NCBI GenBank assembly: GCA_963791425.1
Contig: CAWBSE010000003.1
Location: 1,054,001 to 1,118,000 of the forward strand
Direction of reading: 5' to 3'
Length of the DNA stretch: 64,000 nucleotides
Origin: DATBLE01 sp963791425
GTDB taxonomy: Bacteria; Actinomycetota; Thermoleophilia; Gaiellales; Gaiellaceae
Shown piece by piece: positions 49,077 to 57,248 of this stretch. A program made the translations under genes and the position numbers. Under the pieces are notes generated by a model. That model saw only the letters and a program-made list of their open reading frames with translations, was not told where the DNA came from and searched no databases. Numbering within the stretch: position 1 is the stretch's first letter; each line of letters opens with the position of its first letter.

Positions 49077-49981
49077 GCGATCAGCCTCCGGGAGCCCTCC
49101 ACGACCATCGTGCGGATCTCGTCCTCCGAGAACCCGGCGCCGAGCAGCTCGTCCGCCCAGATCGCGAGCCCGTCCTCGACCGGCGGGTAGTCGGGGTTGC
49201 CGCAGTCCGAGGAGAAGAAGTTGTTCTCGATCCCGACCGCGCGCACGCCGTCGAAGACGTGCTCGTAGGTCGTCTTGCCGCTGTACGGCGTGGTCAGGCA
49301 GCGCTCGATCAGGCAGCCCTTCCCGACCAGTGCGACCTGGTCCTCGATCGAGAACTGCTGGCACGTGAACTCCGGGTGCGTGATCACGACGGTCTTCACC
49401 CCGGCGGCGAACGCGCCGTCGACGACCGCGTACGTGTCCTCCAGCCCGAGGTGCGCGGTGGCGAGGATCAGGTCGTGGCGGGCGATCGTCTCGAGCACCA
49501 GCTGTGTCTCGGGCAGGAGCGCGCCGGCGTCGTCGGTGACCTCGACCGCCGCGATCGAGAAGCCGAGCTCGCGCAGCTCGTGCTGCAGCTTCGCCCACTG
49601 CGGCACCTTGTCGCCCGGCTGCGGCTCGCGCCGCCCCGCGGTCTCGGCGGGCGAGTCGACGGTCGGCATCCAGACGATCCGCGCGCCCTCGCGGGCGGCG
49701 ATCTCGACCGCGAGCGGGTTCATCCCGCCGACCGCCCAGTTCAGCGTGATCGTCCCGATCGCCTGCACGCCCGGAACGGCGGCCGACACGATCTGCGCGC
49801 GCTCCGCCGTCGATGTGTAGTGCGACTTCAACCCGAAGCCGGCGAGCCCGACCTCGGCGCACCGGTGGGCGAGCGAGACGTCGTCGATCTTCCGGACCGG
49901 GACGTCCGGCGCGACGTGGATGTGCAGGTCATATGCGCCGCGGACCAGTTCGCGCGCGCGGTCGCTCGGCTGGGTGGCCAT
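49073..49981 (-). CDS. DUF6282/amidohydrolase-like metal hydrolase
   Basis: A 302-residue TIM-barrel protein related to amidohydrolases: metal His pair in YDLHIHVAPDV, Lys in FGLKSHYTSTA, VEVTDDAGALLPE, ATAHLG, and the His in VVITHPEFTCQQ. The exact reaction is unknown. As first gene of the operon with a dioxygenase, GalB-like hydratase and aldolase, it would fit a lactone hydrolase (LigI-like, 2-pyrone-4,6-dicarboxylate) or a tautomerase acting just after ring opening; this is inferred only from context. ATG 49981 lies 40 bases from the divergent PpsA-like gene. Confidence 0.72.
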   Translation of the reverse strand: MATQPSDRARELVRGAYDLHIHVAPDVPVRKIDDVSLAHRCAEVGLAGFGLKSHYTSTAERAQIVSAAVPGVQAIGTITLNWAVGGMNPLAVEIAAREGARIVWMPTVDSPAETAGRREPQPGDKVPQWAKLQHELRELGFSIAAVEVTDDAGALLPETQLVLETIARHDLILATAHLGLEDTYAVVDGAFAAGVKTVVITHPEFTCQQFSIEDQVALVGKGCLIERCLTTPYSGKTTYEHVFDGVRAVGIENNFFSSDCGNPDYPPVEDGLAIWADELLGAGFSEDEIRTMVVEGSRRLIA

Positions 49982-50021
49982 CGCCTCAACTGTATGCCGC
50001 GGGGACACAGAAGTGTTGACG

Positions 50022-51872
50022 ATGAGCGTACGGTTGGTCAGACTCGCCGAGCCTGTGTCCGAGGGAAGCTTCCCCAATCCGTTCGAGATCGAGACTCCAC
50101 CCGGCTGTGAAGGCTGGGAGGAGATGTACCCGTACTACGCGCTGTTCGACGAGCGCCGTCGCGAGGCCGACGAGAACCGCTTCTGGTTCTGGAACTCGAT
50201 GCACTTTCCGCTGCCGATGCCGGCGTTCGACGTCTTCTGCATCGACTCGCCGTACGACGGGATCGGCTCGTGGCAGAACCGCGTGTTCGCCGTGCCGCCG
50301 GCGATGGGCATCGACTACCGGTGCGTGAACGGCTACATCTACATCTCGGGCAACCCGGTCACCGATCCCGAGAAGATCGCCGAGCGCGCAGGCTACTTCC
50401 AGAAGCGCGCGGGCTACTACTTCGAGAACTGGAACGAGCTCTACGCGAAGTGGCGCGTGAAGGTCGACGCGATGATCGAGGAGCTGACCGCGCTCGAGGT
50501 GCCCGACCTCCCCGAGTACGAGCCGGAGGAGGTGGTCTTCGAGAACGACCACAACCTCCGCTTCTACGACGTGCTCGACGCGTACAGCCGCGTCCTCCGC
50601 CTCGGCGACCTGATGTGGCAGCACCACAGCGAGTTCCTGCTGCTCGGCTACGGCGCGTACATGACCTTCAGCGAGTACTGCAAGGCGCAGCTCCCCGACA
50701 TCCCCGACCAGCACATCGCGCAGATGGTCGCCGGCATCGACGTGCTCCTCTTCAAGCCCGACGCCGAGCTCCGCCGGCTGGCGAAGCTGGCGATCGACTC
50801 CGGCGTCGACGACGCGTTCGTCGAGGGGCGCACGCCGGCGGAGATCGACGCGGCGCTCGGCGAGAGCGACGCCGGCCGCGCGTGGCTCGCCGAGCTCGAG
50901 CAGATGAAGGATCCGTGGTTCAACATGGCCACCGGCGACGGGCTCTACCACTACTACGGGAGCTGGTTCGACGACCCGTCGATCCCGTACGCGTCGCTGA
51001 TCGGCCACGTCGCCGCGCTGAAGGCGGGCGAGGACATCGAGCGCCCCACCGAGCGGCTCGCCCGCGAGCGCGACCGTCTCGCCGAGGAGTATGGCTCGCT
51101 GATGGACGCCGACGCGAGGAAGGGCTTCGAGGAGCTGCTCGCCCTCTCGCGCACCGTGTTCCCCTACGTCGAGGAGCACAAGTTCTTCTGCGACTACTGG
51201 TTCCTGACGCGGTGGTGGAACAAGATCCGCGACTTCGGAGCGCTGCTCGCGCAGCATGGGTACCTCGAGGACAGGGAGGACGTCTTCCAGCTCTCGCGCC
51301 ACGAGGTCAACGCGGCCCTCGACGAGCTGGTGCTCATGTGGTCGAGCGGCGGCGAGCCGATCGGGCCGCAGCACTGGCCGCCGATCGTCGCGCGCCGGAA
51401 GGAGATCATCGAGCGGCTCGCCGACTGGACGCCCCCGCCGGCACTCGGCATCGTGCCGGAGGCCGTGCACGACCCCGCGCTCGTCATGCTCTGGGGTGTC
51501 ACCACCGAGCGCGTGCACGAATGGGCGCGCAGCCAGGACGGCGGGCTGGAGCTGACCGGCACCGCGGCGTCGCCCGGCGTGGCCGAGGGCCCCGCGCGCG
51601 TCGTGAAGACGGTCAAGGAGATCGCCGACGTGCGCGACGGCGAGATCCTCGTCTGCACGATCACCTCGCCCGCCTGGGCGCCGATCTTCTCCAAGGTCAG
51701 GGCGGTCGTCACCGACATCGGCGGCGTGATGTCGCACGCGGCGATCGTCTGCCGCGAGTACGGGGTTCCGGCGGTGGTCGGCACCGGGCGCGCGACCTCG
51801 CAGATCCGCACCGGCCAGCGCGTCCGCGTCGACGGCACGGCCGGCACTGTCTCCATCCTCGAGGAGGGCTGA
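50022..51872 (+). CDS. Phenylphosphate-synthase-alpha-like PEP-utilising protein, copy 2
   Basis: A 616-residue paralogue of the protein at 40648, with the same blocks (GCEGWEEMYPYYALFDERR, WFWNSMHFPLPMPAFDVF, MWQHHSEFLLLGYGAYMTF) and the phosphohistidine domain TDIGGVMSHAAIVCREYGVP. Its ATG at 50022 has ten extra residues at the N-terminus. Unlike copy 1 it is followed one base later by a PpsB-like gene, giving the full PpsA-PpsB arrangement. The pair should use ATP to phosphorylate a phenol or similar hydroxyl. It is divergent from the gallate-type operon. Confidence 0.83.
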   Translation: MSVRLVRLAEPVSEGSFPNPFEIETPPGCEGWEEMYPYYALFDERRREADENRFWFWNSMHFPLPMPAFDVFCIDSPYDGIGSWQNRVFAVPPAMGIDYRCVNGYIYISGNPVTDPEKIAERAGYFQKRAGYYFENWNELYAKWRVKVDAMIEELTALEVPDLPEYEPEEVVFENDHNLRFYDVLDAYSRVLRLGDLMWQHHSEFLLLGYGAYMTFSEYCKAQLPDIPDQHIAQMVAGIDVLLFKPDAELRRLAKLAIDSGVDDAFVEGRTPAEIDAALGESDAGRAWLAELEQMKDPWFNMATGDGLYHYYGSWFDDPSIPYASLIGHVAALKAGEDIERPTERLARERDRLAEEYGSLMDADARKGFEELLALSRTVFPYVEEHKFFCDYWFLTRWWNKIRDFGALLAQHGYLEDREDVFQLSRHEVNAALDELVLMWSSGGEPIGPQHWPPIVARRKEIIERLADWTPPPALGIVPEAVHDPALVMLWGVTTERVHEWARSQDGGLELTGTAASPGVAEGPARVVKTVKEIADVRDGEILVCTITSPAWAPIFSKVRAVVTDIGGVMSHAAIVCREYGVPAVVGTGRATSQIRTGQRVRVDGTAGTVSILEEG

Positions 51873-51873
51873 C

Positions 51874-52911
51874 GTGTTCACCCGCACGCTCGCCGAGTTG
51901 CGCGGCCTGGACGCCGAGGCGTTCGGCGGGAAGAGCTCCGCGCTCGGCGAGCTGATCGCCGCGGACATCCCGGTGCCGCCCGGCTTCGCCGTCTCGACGT
52001 CCGCGTACCAGGCGTTCCTCGACGCGGCCGGGCTCGGCGCCATGATCGACGCGGCGATGACGCGGGTGTCGCCCGACGACGTCGACTCGGTCGGGACGGC
52101 TTCCCACTCGATCGGCCAGGCGATGCGCTCCGCGGCCGTGCCGGACGATGTCTGCGCGGAGGTGTCGCAGCGCTACGCCGAGCTGGGCGAGCCCCCCGTC
52201 GCAGTTCGCTCCAGCGCGCTCGGCGAGGACAGCCAGGAGGCCACCTTCGCCGGCCAGCAGGAGACGTACCTCTGGGTGCGCGGCGCCGACCACGTCGCCG
52301 ACGCGGTCCGCGACTGCTGGGTGAGCCTGTACAGCCCGCCCGCGATCACCTATCGCGCCAGGCTCGGCGACGCGGCGGCCGCCCCCGCGATGGGCGTCGC
52401 CGTCCAGACGATGGTCGACGCGGAGGTCTCCGGCGTGATGTTCACCTGCAACCCGGTGAGCGGCGACCCGAGCATGGTCGCCGTCAACGCCAGCTGGGGG
52501 CTGGGGCTCGCCGTGGTCGGCGGCGAGGTCACGCCCGACGACTACCTCGTCAGCAAGATCACCCGCGAGATCGTCCGCGAGCACGTGCACGCCAAGGAGG
52601 TCGAGTACATCCCGGACGCCGCCGGGCACGGGGCGGTGCGGGTCGAGGTGGCGAAGGAGCGGCGGGAGCTGCCGTGCCTGGGGCGCGTGGCGCTGGAGGC
52701 GCTCGTCGACGTCGGGCGCCGCGTGGAGGACTACTTCGGCTCGGCGCAGGACATCGAGTGGGCGCTCGCCCGGGGTGAGGAGCTGCCCGGGAGCCTGTTC
52801 GTCCTCCAGTCGCGGCCGGTGACGACCCAGCCGCGCCGGGAGGAGTCGCAACCGGCGTCGGCGATGTCGCTGATCATGAGCACGTTCGGCGCGCCGCCGG
52901 CCGACGGCTAG
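51874..52911 (+). CDS. Phenylphosphate-synthase-beta-like ATP-binding protein (PpsB)
   Basis: A 345-residue protein equal to the N-terminal ATP-grasp part of PEP synthase: GGKSSALGELIAADIPVPPGFAV, then VAVRSSALGEDSQEATFAGQQETYL, VSGVMFTCNPVSGDPSM, and QDIEWALARGEELPGSLFVLQSRPV. It lacks the phosphohistidine and PEP domains, which are supplied by copy 2 just upstream. It would load the His of PpsA with phosphate from ATP. The start is GTG 51874. It is the only such subunit in the window, so it may serve both PpsA-like proteins. Confidence 0.83.
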   Translation: MFTRTLAELRGLDAEAFGGKSSALGELIAADIPVPPGFAVSTSAYQAFLDAAGLGAMIDAAMTRVSPDDVDSVGTASHSIGQAMRSAAVPDDVCAEVSQRYAELGEPPVAVRSSALGEDSQEATFAGQQETYLWVRGADHVADAVRDCWVSLYSPPAITYRARLGDAAAAPAMGVAVQTMVDAEVSGVMFTCNPVSGDPSMVAVNASWGLGLAVVGGEVTPDDYLVSKITREIVREHVHAKEVEYIPDAAGHGAVRVEVAKERRELPCLGRVALEALVDVGRRVEDYFGSAQDIEWALARGEELPGSLFVLQSRPVTTQPRREESQPASAMSLIMSTFGAPPADG

Positions 52912-53624
52912 AGGTCGGCGAGCAGCTCGGCGCTCGCGGATGCGATCCGCGGCTCGATCCCGAGCTCGGCCAGCAGCGCAGCGGCGGCCTCCATCTCGTC
53001 GACGCGGCGGGCCGCGTGCGTGCGGCTGCCCTCGAGCAGCCGGTCGAGCAGGGGGCGTCCGATCACCGCGGCGATCTCGCCGGCGAGCCAGTCGGCGTGG
53101 CCGGATGCCTCGGCGGCGCTCATGCTCTCCAGCGCCGAGGCGGCGAGCCCCTTCATGAACACGGAGCGGACGAGCTTCATCGCGGCCGCGTCGCCGGCGC
53201 GGTCCGACACGACCTCGACAGGCATGCCGAGCGGGCCGAGCAGGGCGGCGAACGCGCCTGCGGCCGGGCCCGAGGCGAGCGCCGGCGTCTCCAGTCCTCT
53301 GGCCGGGACGGGCCCGAGCAGCGCGACGTCGGCGAACCGGTCGCCGACCAGGCCGGCGAGCTCGCGCTTGAGCGCGGGCGCGGCGGTGTTCAGATCTGCG
53401 TAGACGGTCTCCTCGGCGAGTGCCGGCAGCACCGACGAGGCGGCCGCGACCGCGGCCTTCGCCGCGTTCACGCTCAGGACGACGTCGGCGCCGGCGACCG
53501 CCACGAGCGGGTCGCCGCCCGGCTCGACCGGGTCATAGCCGCGCACCTCCGCGCCCGCCGCGGTGAGATCGGCCGCCAGTCGGCTCCCGGCCTCGCCGAG
53601 CCCGAGAACGGCGACGACGGTCAG
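52908..53624 (-). CDS. 6-phosphogluconate-dehydrogenase-like NAD(P)-binding protein (DUF1932 type)
   Basis: A 238-residue protein with an N-terminal Rossmann motif VVAVLGLGEAGSRLAADL, ADVVLSVNAAKAAVAAA, and a C-terminal helical domain with the catalytic-type Lys in AAMKLVRSVFMKGLAA. This is the beta-hydroxyacid dehydrogenase superfamily. No ATG, GTG or TTG lies in frame near the start; a CTG at 53624 overlapping the upstream stop (CTGA) is likely. It is the last gene of the molybdenum hydroxylase operon and may oxidise a hydroxy acid intermediate. Confidence 0.74.
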   Translation of the reverse strand: MTVVAVLGLGEAGSRLAADLTAAGAEVRGYDPVEPGGDPLVAVAGADVVLSVNAAKAAVAAASSVLPALAEETVYADLNTAAPALKRELAGLVGDRFADVALLGPVPARGLETPALASGPAAGAFAALLGPLGMPVEVVSDRAGDAAAMKLVRSVFMKGLAASALESMSAAEASGHADWLAGEIAAVIGRPLLDRLLEGSRTHAARRVDEMEAAAALLAELGIEPRIASASAELLADL

Positions 53625-54428
53625 ATCTGCTCGAGCGCCTGGCGGGTGAGCACCTGCGCGAGATGCGCGCGGTACTCGGCCGAGCCGCTGACGTCGCTCG
53701 GCGGCTCCGTGCCCTCGGCGGCGTGAGCCGCCGCCTCCGCCGGTGACGCTCCCCCGGCCAGTGCCTGTTCGACGCCCTTCGCACGCAGCGGCGTCGGGCC
53801 CATCGCGCACAGGCCGACGTTCACGGCGCCGTCGAGCCGCACGGCGGCGACCGCGACGGTCGCCCAGTCCTGCGCCCGGCGGACGTGCTTGACGTACTTG
53901 CCGCCCTCGACCTTCGGGACGCGAATCTCGGTGAGCAGCTCCTGCTGCGTCAGCGCGCTCTCGAAGGGGCCGGTGAAGAAGTCCTCGGCCGCGATCGTCC
54001 GCTCGCCGTCGGGCCCGCGCGCGACGAAGTCGGCGTCGAGCGTGAGCAGGACCGTGGCGAGGTCCGAGGCGGGGTCGGCGTGCGCGACGGAGCCGCCGAT
54101 CGTCCCGCGATGGCGTACCTGCGGGTCGCCGATGTGGCCGGCGGTGCGCGAGACCAGCCCGCAGCCGTTCCGCGAGCACCGGGTCGAGCGCGAGGTCGGC
54201 ATGGCGCGAGAGGGCGCCGATCGCGATCCGGTCTCCGTCGTCGCGGACGTAGCGGAGGTCGTCGAGCCGGCCGATGTCGACGAGCAGCGACGGTCGCGCG
54301 AACCGCAGGCGCAGCATCGGGATGATCGAATGGCCCCCGGCGATCAGCTTGGCGTCGTCGCGTCCGAGCAGCTCGATCGCCTCGTCGACCGATCCGGCGC
54401 GCGTGTAGTCGAACTCGGGCGGGATCAC
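53621..54428 (-). CDS. Molybdenum hydroxylase FAD-binding subunit, CoxM-like (one frameshift)
   Basis: About 268 residues of the medium FAD subunit of xanthine-dehydrogenase-type enzymes: FDYTRAGSVDEAIELLGRDD, the FAD motif LIAGGHSIIPMLRLRFARP, then RTAGHIGDPQVRHRGTIGGS with the second FAD motif, and FESALTQQELLTEIRVPK. One extra base in a GGG run at 54158-54160 splits the frame; removing it gives ERLRLVSRTAG. GTG 54428 overlaps the small-subunit stop. It carries electrons from the iron-sulfur subunit to an acceptor. Confidence 0.8.
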
Positions 54429-54886
54429 GATCCGGCCTTCGCGGCCGACTGGACCGCCTTGAGAATGTTGTGGTACCCGGTGCAGCGGCAGAGGTTGCCC
54501 TCCAGCCCGAGACGGATCTCCTCCTCGGACGGGCTCGGGTTCTCCTTCAGCAGCGACACGGAGGCCATCACGAACCCTGGCGTGCAGAACCCGCACTGGA
54601 GCGCGTGGTTCTCGTGGAACGCCTGCTGGACGCGGTGCAGCTCGCCGTCCCCGGCGAGGCCCTCGATCGTGGTCACCTCGCAGCCGTCGGCCTGAACCGC
54701 CAGCGCCGTGCACGACTTCACGGACTCGCCGTCGATCAGCACCGTGCAGGCGCCGCACGACGAGGTGTCGCAGCCGACGTTCGTGCCGACGAGCCCGAGG
54801 TCGTTGCGCAGGAAGTACGCCAGCAGCGTGCGCGGCTCGACATCGGCCTCGTGCGTCGTGCCGTTGACGGTCACCGAGATCTTCAC
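54425..54886 (-). CDS. Molybdenum hydroxylase 2Fe-2S subunit, CoxS-like
   Basis: A 153-residue iron-sulfur subunit with both cluster motifs: the ferredoxin-type GCDTSSCGACTVLIDG plus Cys in VKSC, and the helical domain QCGFCTPG with GNLCRCTGYHNI. It links the molybdenum subunit to the FAD subunit. The GTG start at 54886 overlaps the large-subunit stop (GTGA), and its stop overlaps the CoxM-like start. Confidence 0.9.
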   Translation of the reverse strand: MKISVTVNGTTHEADVEPRTLLAYFLRNDLGLVGTNVGCDTSSCGACTVLIDGESVKSCTALAVQADGCEVTTIEGLAGDGELHRVQQAFHENHALQCGFCTPGFVMASVSLLKENPSPSEEEIRLGLEGNLCRCTGYHNILKAVQSAAKAGS

Positions 54887-57141
54887 GCCTTGGCCTCCTG
54901 GATCGCTCTCCACACGTTTTCGCCGTTCGCAGGCATCGCGACGCGCTTCACGCCGAACGGCGAGAGCGCGTCGACGACCGCGTTGTAGACGGCAGGCGTC
55001 GCACCGATCGTCCCGGACTCGCCGATGCCCTTGGCGCCGAGCGGGTTGGCCGGAGTCGGCGTCTCCATCGAGATCGCTTCCCAGGACGGGAGCTCGGCGG
55101 CCGACGGGAACGCGTACCCGACGAGGTTGCCCGTCAGCGGCGTTCCGTCGTCGGCGAAGGTGTAGTGCTCGTAGAGCGCCTGCGACACGCCGGTCGCCAC
55201 GCCGCCGTGAACCTGGCCCTCGGCGATCAGCGGATTGACGATCGTGCCGGCGTCGTCGACGCAGACCATCCGCTGCAACTCGACGTTGCCCGTCTCGGTG
55301 TCGACCTCGACGACGGCGACGTGCGTGCCGAACGGGAAGGTGGGATGGCCCTGGAAGTTGTGCGCGGCTTTCAGCTCGCCGAGCCGGTCGTCGCCGGCGG
55401 CGCGCGTGGCGAGCTCCTCCCACGACAGCGACGGCTCGTCGCTGCCGGTGACGTGGAACTTGCCCAGCGCCAGGTCGAGCACGACGTCGTCGGGGCTGGC
55501 CTCGAGGTAGTCGGCGACGAGCTGCTTGGCCTGCTCGACGACGGTGTCGCTGGCCTCGCGGGCGGCGGTGCCGCCGATCTGCGTCGACTTCGAGCCGTAG
55601 GTGCCGGTGCCGGACGCGACCTCGTCGGTGTCGCCCTTGTGCACGGAGACCTTCTCGAGCGGCAGGCCGAGCCGCTCGGCGGCGATCATCGCGAACGTCG
55701 TCTCGTGGCCCTGGCCGTGTGAGAACGAGCCGGTGCGGACGATCGCACCGCCGTCCGGCGTGATCTCCACCTCGCCCAGCTCGGCCTCACCGAGCGGGTT
55801 GGTGATCTCGACGTAGGACGAGAGGCCGATGCCGATCTGCTTCGTCCCGCCCTCGTCGCGGCGCCGCTTCTGGTCGGCGCGCAGCTCGTCGTAGCCGGCC
55901 GAGCGCAGCGCCAGGTCGAGCGCGCCGGCGTAGTCACCCGAGTCGTACTGGGCGCCGGTGACCGTCTTGTGCGGGAACTCGGTGACGTAGTTGACGCGGC
56001 GCACCTCGGCGGGGTCCATGCCGATCTCGGCGGCGAAGAGGTCGACCGCGGCCTCGATCGCCTGGATCGCCTCCGGGCGGCCGGCGCCGCGGAACGCGGA
56101 GACGAGTGTCGTGTTCGTGACCACGGTTGTCCCCTGGGCCTCGATCCGCGGAATGTCGTAGACGCCGCTCGACATCAATGCAGTGAGGTTCGCGAGGAAC
56201 GCGCCGAGCGTCGGGTAGGAACCGCAGTCGGCGAGGATGTCGAGCTTGTAGGCGAGGATCTTGCCGTCCTTCGTGCCGCCGATCGTGAACGAGAGCTGCA
56301 TCGCGCGGCCGTGCGGGAGGGCGAGCATGCTCTCGCTGCGCGTCTCCGTCCAGCGCATCGGCCGGTCGAGCTTGCGGGCGAGCCACGCGACGAGGAGATC
56401 CTCGGTCAGGAGCATCTTCGCGCCGAAGCCGCCGCCGACGTCGGGCGCGATCACGCGCACGGTCGAGTCGTCGAGGCCGAGCATCAGGCCGAGGATGTGG
56501 CGGTCCTGGTGCGGCGTCTGCGTGCAGAGCCAGGCGGTGAGCTTGCCGTCCTCCCACTTCGCGGCGATCGAGCGAGGCTCGAGCGGGCACGGCGCCATCC
56601 GCTGGCTGACCAGCGTGTCGGAGACGGTGACCTCGCAGCCGTCGAAGAGGTCGTCGGCGTTCGCGGAGGGCTGAGTGTGCGCGGCGACGTTCGTGCCTGC
56701 CTCGGGGAAGATCAGCGTCTCGTCCTTCAGCGCGTCCGCGGGGTTGACGACGGGCGTCAGCGGGTCGTAGTCGACCATCACGAGCTCGGCGGCGTCGGCG
56801 CCGCTGGCGCGGTCCTCGCTGACGACGATCGCGACGATCTCGCCGACGAAGCGCGCGGTGTCGCCGGCGACGCACGGGCGGCCCATCTTCTCGTTCAGCC
56901 CGGGCAGCGGCGGCGGCCCGAACGGCGGCAGGTCGACGTCCTTCGCGGTGAAGACCTGGACGCCGGGGATCGCCTCGGCGGCGCTCGTGTCGATGCCGTT
57001 GATCTTCGCGTGGGCGAGCAGCGAGCGGACGAACGTGACCGTCGCCGCGCCCTCGAGCGGGATGTTCTCGACGTACTGGCCGCGCCCGCGGAGGAAGCGA
57101 TCGTCCTCCGTGCGCAGCACCCGGTTCCCGAGGATGCTCAT
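54883..57141 (-). CDS. Molybdenum hydroxylase large subunit, CoxL form-II-like
   Basis: A 752-residue molybdopterin subunit: NRVLRTEDDRFLRGRGQYV, VGGGFGAKMLLTEDLLVAWLA, and the active-site loop SAFRGAGRPEAIQAIE, followed by GSFSHGQGHETTFAMIA and the catalytic Glu in AKGIGESGTIGATPAVYNA. The loop is of the RGAGR form, not the AYxCSFR of true CO dehydrogenase, so it more likely hydroxylates an N-heterocycle or aldehyde. It starts at ATG 57141 and is followed by the small and medium subunits in L-S-M order. Confidence 0.86.
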   Translation of the reverse strand: MSILGNRVLRTEDDRFLRGRGQYVENIPLEGAATVTFVRSLLAHAKINGIDTSAAEAIPGVQVFTAKDVDLPPFGPPPLPGLNEKMGRPCVAGDTARFVGEIVAIVVSEDRASGADAAELVMVDYDPLTPVVNPADALKDETLIFPEAGTNVAAHTQPSANADDLFDGCEVTVSDTLVSQRMAPCPLEPRSIAAKWEDGKLTAWLCTQTPHQDRHILGLMLGLDDSTVRVIAPDVGGGFGAKMLLTEDLLVAWLARKLDRPMRWTETRSESMLALPHGRAMQLSFTIGGTKDGKILAYKLDILADCGSYPTLGAFLANLTALMSSGVYDIPRIEAQGTTVVTNTTLVSAFRGAGRPEAIQAIEAAVDLFAAEIGMDPAEVRRVNYVTEFPHKTVTGAQYDSGDYAGALDLALRSAGYDELRADQKRRRDEGGTKQIGIGLSSYVEITNPLGEAELGEVEITPDGGAIVRTGSFSHGQGHETTFAMIAAERLGLPLEKVSVHKGDTDEVASGTGTYGSKSTQIGGTAAREASDTVVEQAKQLVADYLEASPDDVVLDLALGKFHVTGSDEPSLSWEELATRAAGDDRLGELKAAHNFQGHPTFPFGTHVAVVEVDTETGNVELQRMVCVDDAGTIVNPLIAEGQVHGGVATGVSQALYEHYTFADDGTPLTGNLVGYAFPSAAELPSWEAISMETPTPANPLGAKGIGESGTIGATPAVYNAVVDALSPFGVKRVAMPANGENVWRAIQEAKA

Positions 57142-57248
57142 CGGCGAGAGCCTATCGTCCCGGTTCGCCGAGGCGAGGCCAACATTCGGATAGTCGAACA
57201 GGGGGACGGCTCGCCGCGAAGCGGGCGGTCCGGGTCGAAGCGGAAACC

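Noticed and set aside
54883..57141. Aerobic carbon monoxide dehydrogenase large subunit
   Set aside because: The active-site loop is SAFRGAGR, not the Cys-containing AYxCSFR of true CO dehydrogenase, so CO oxidation is not supported.
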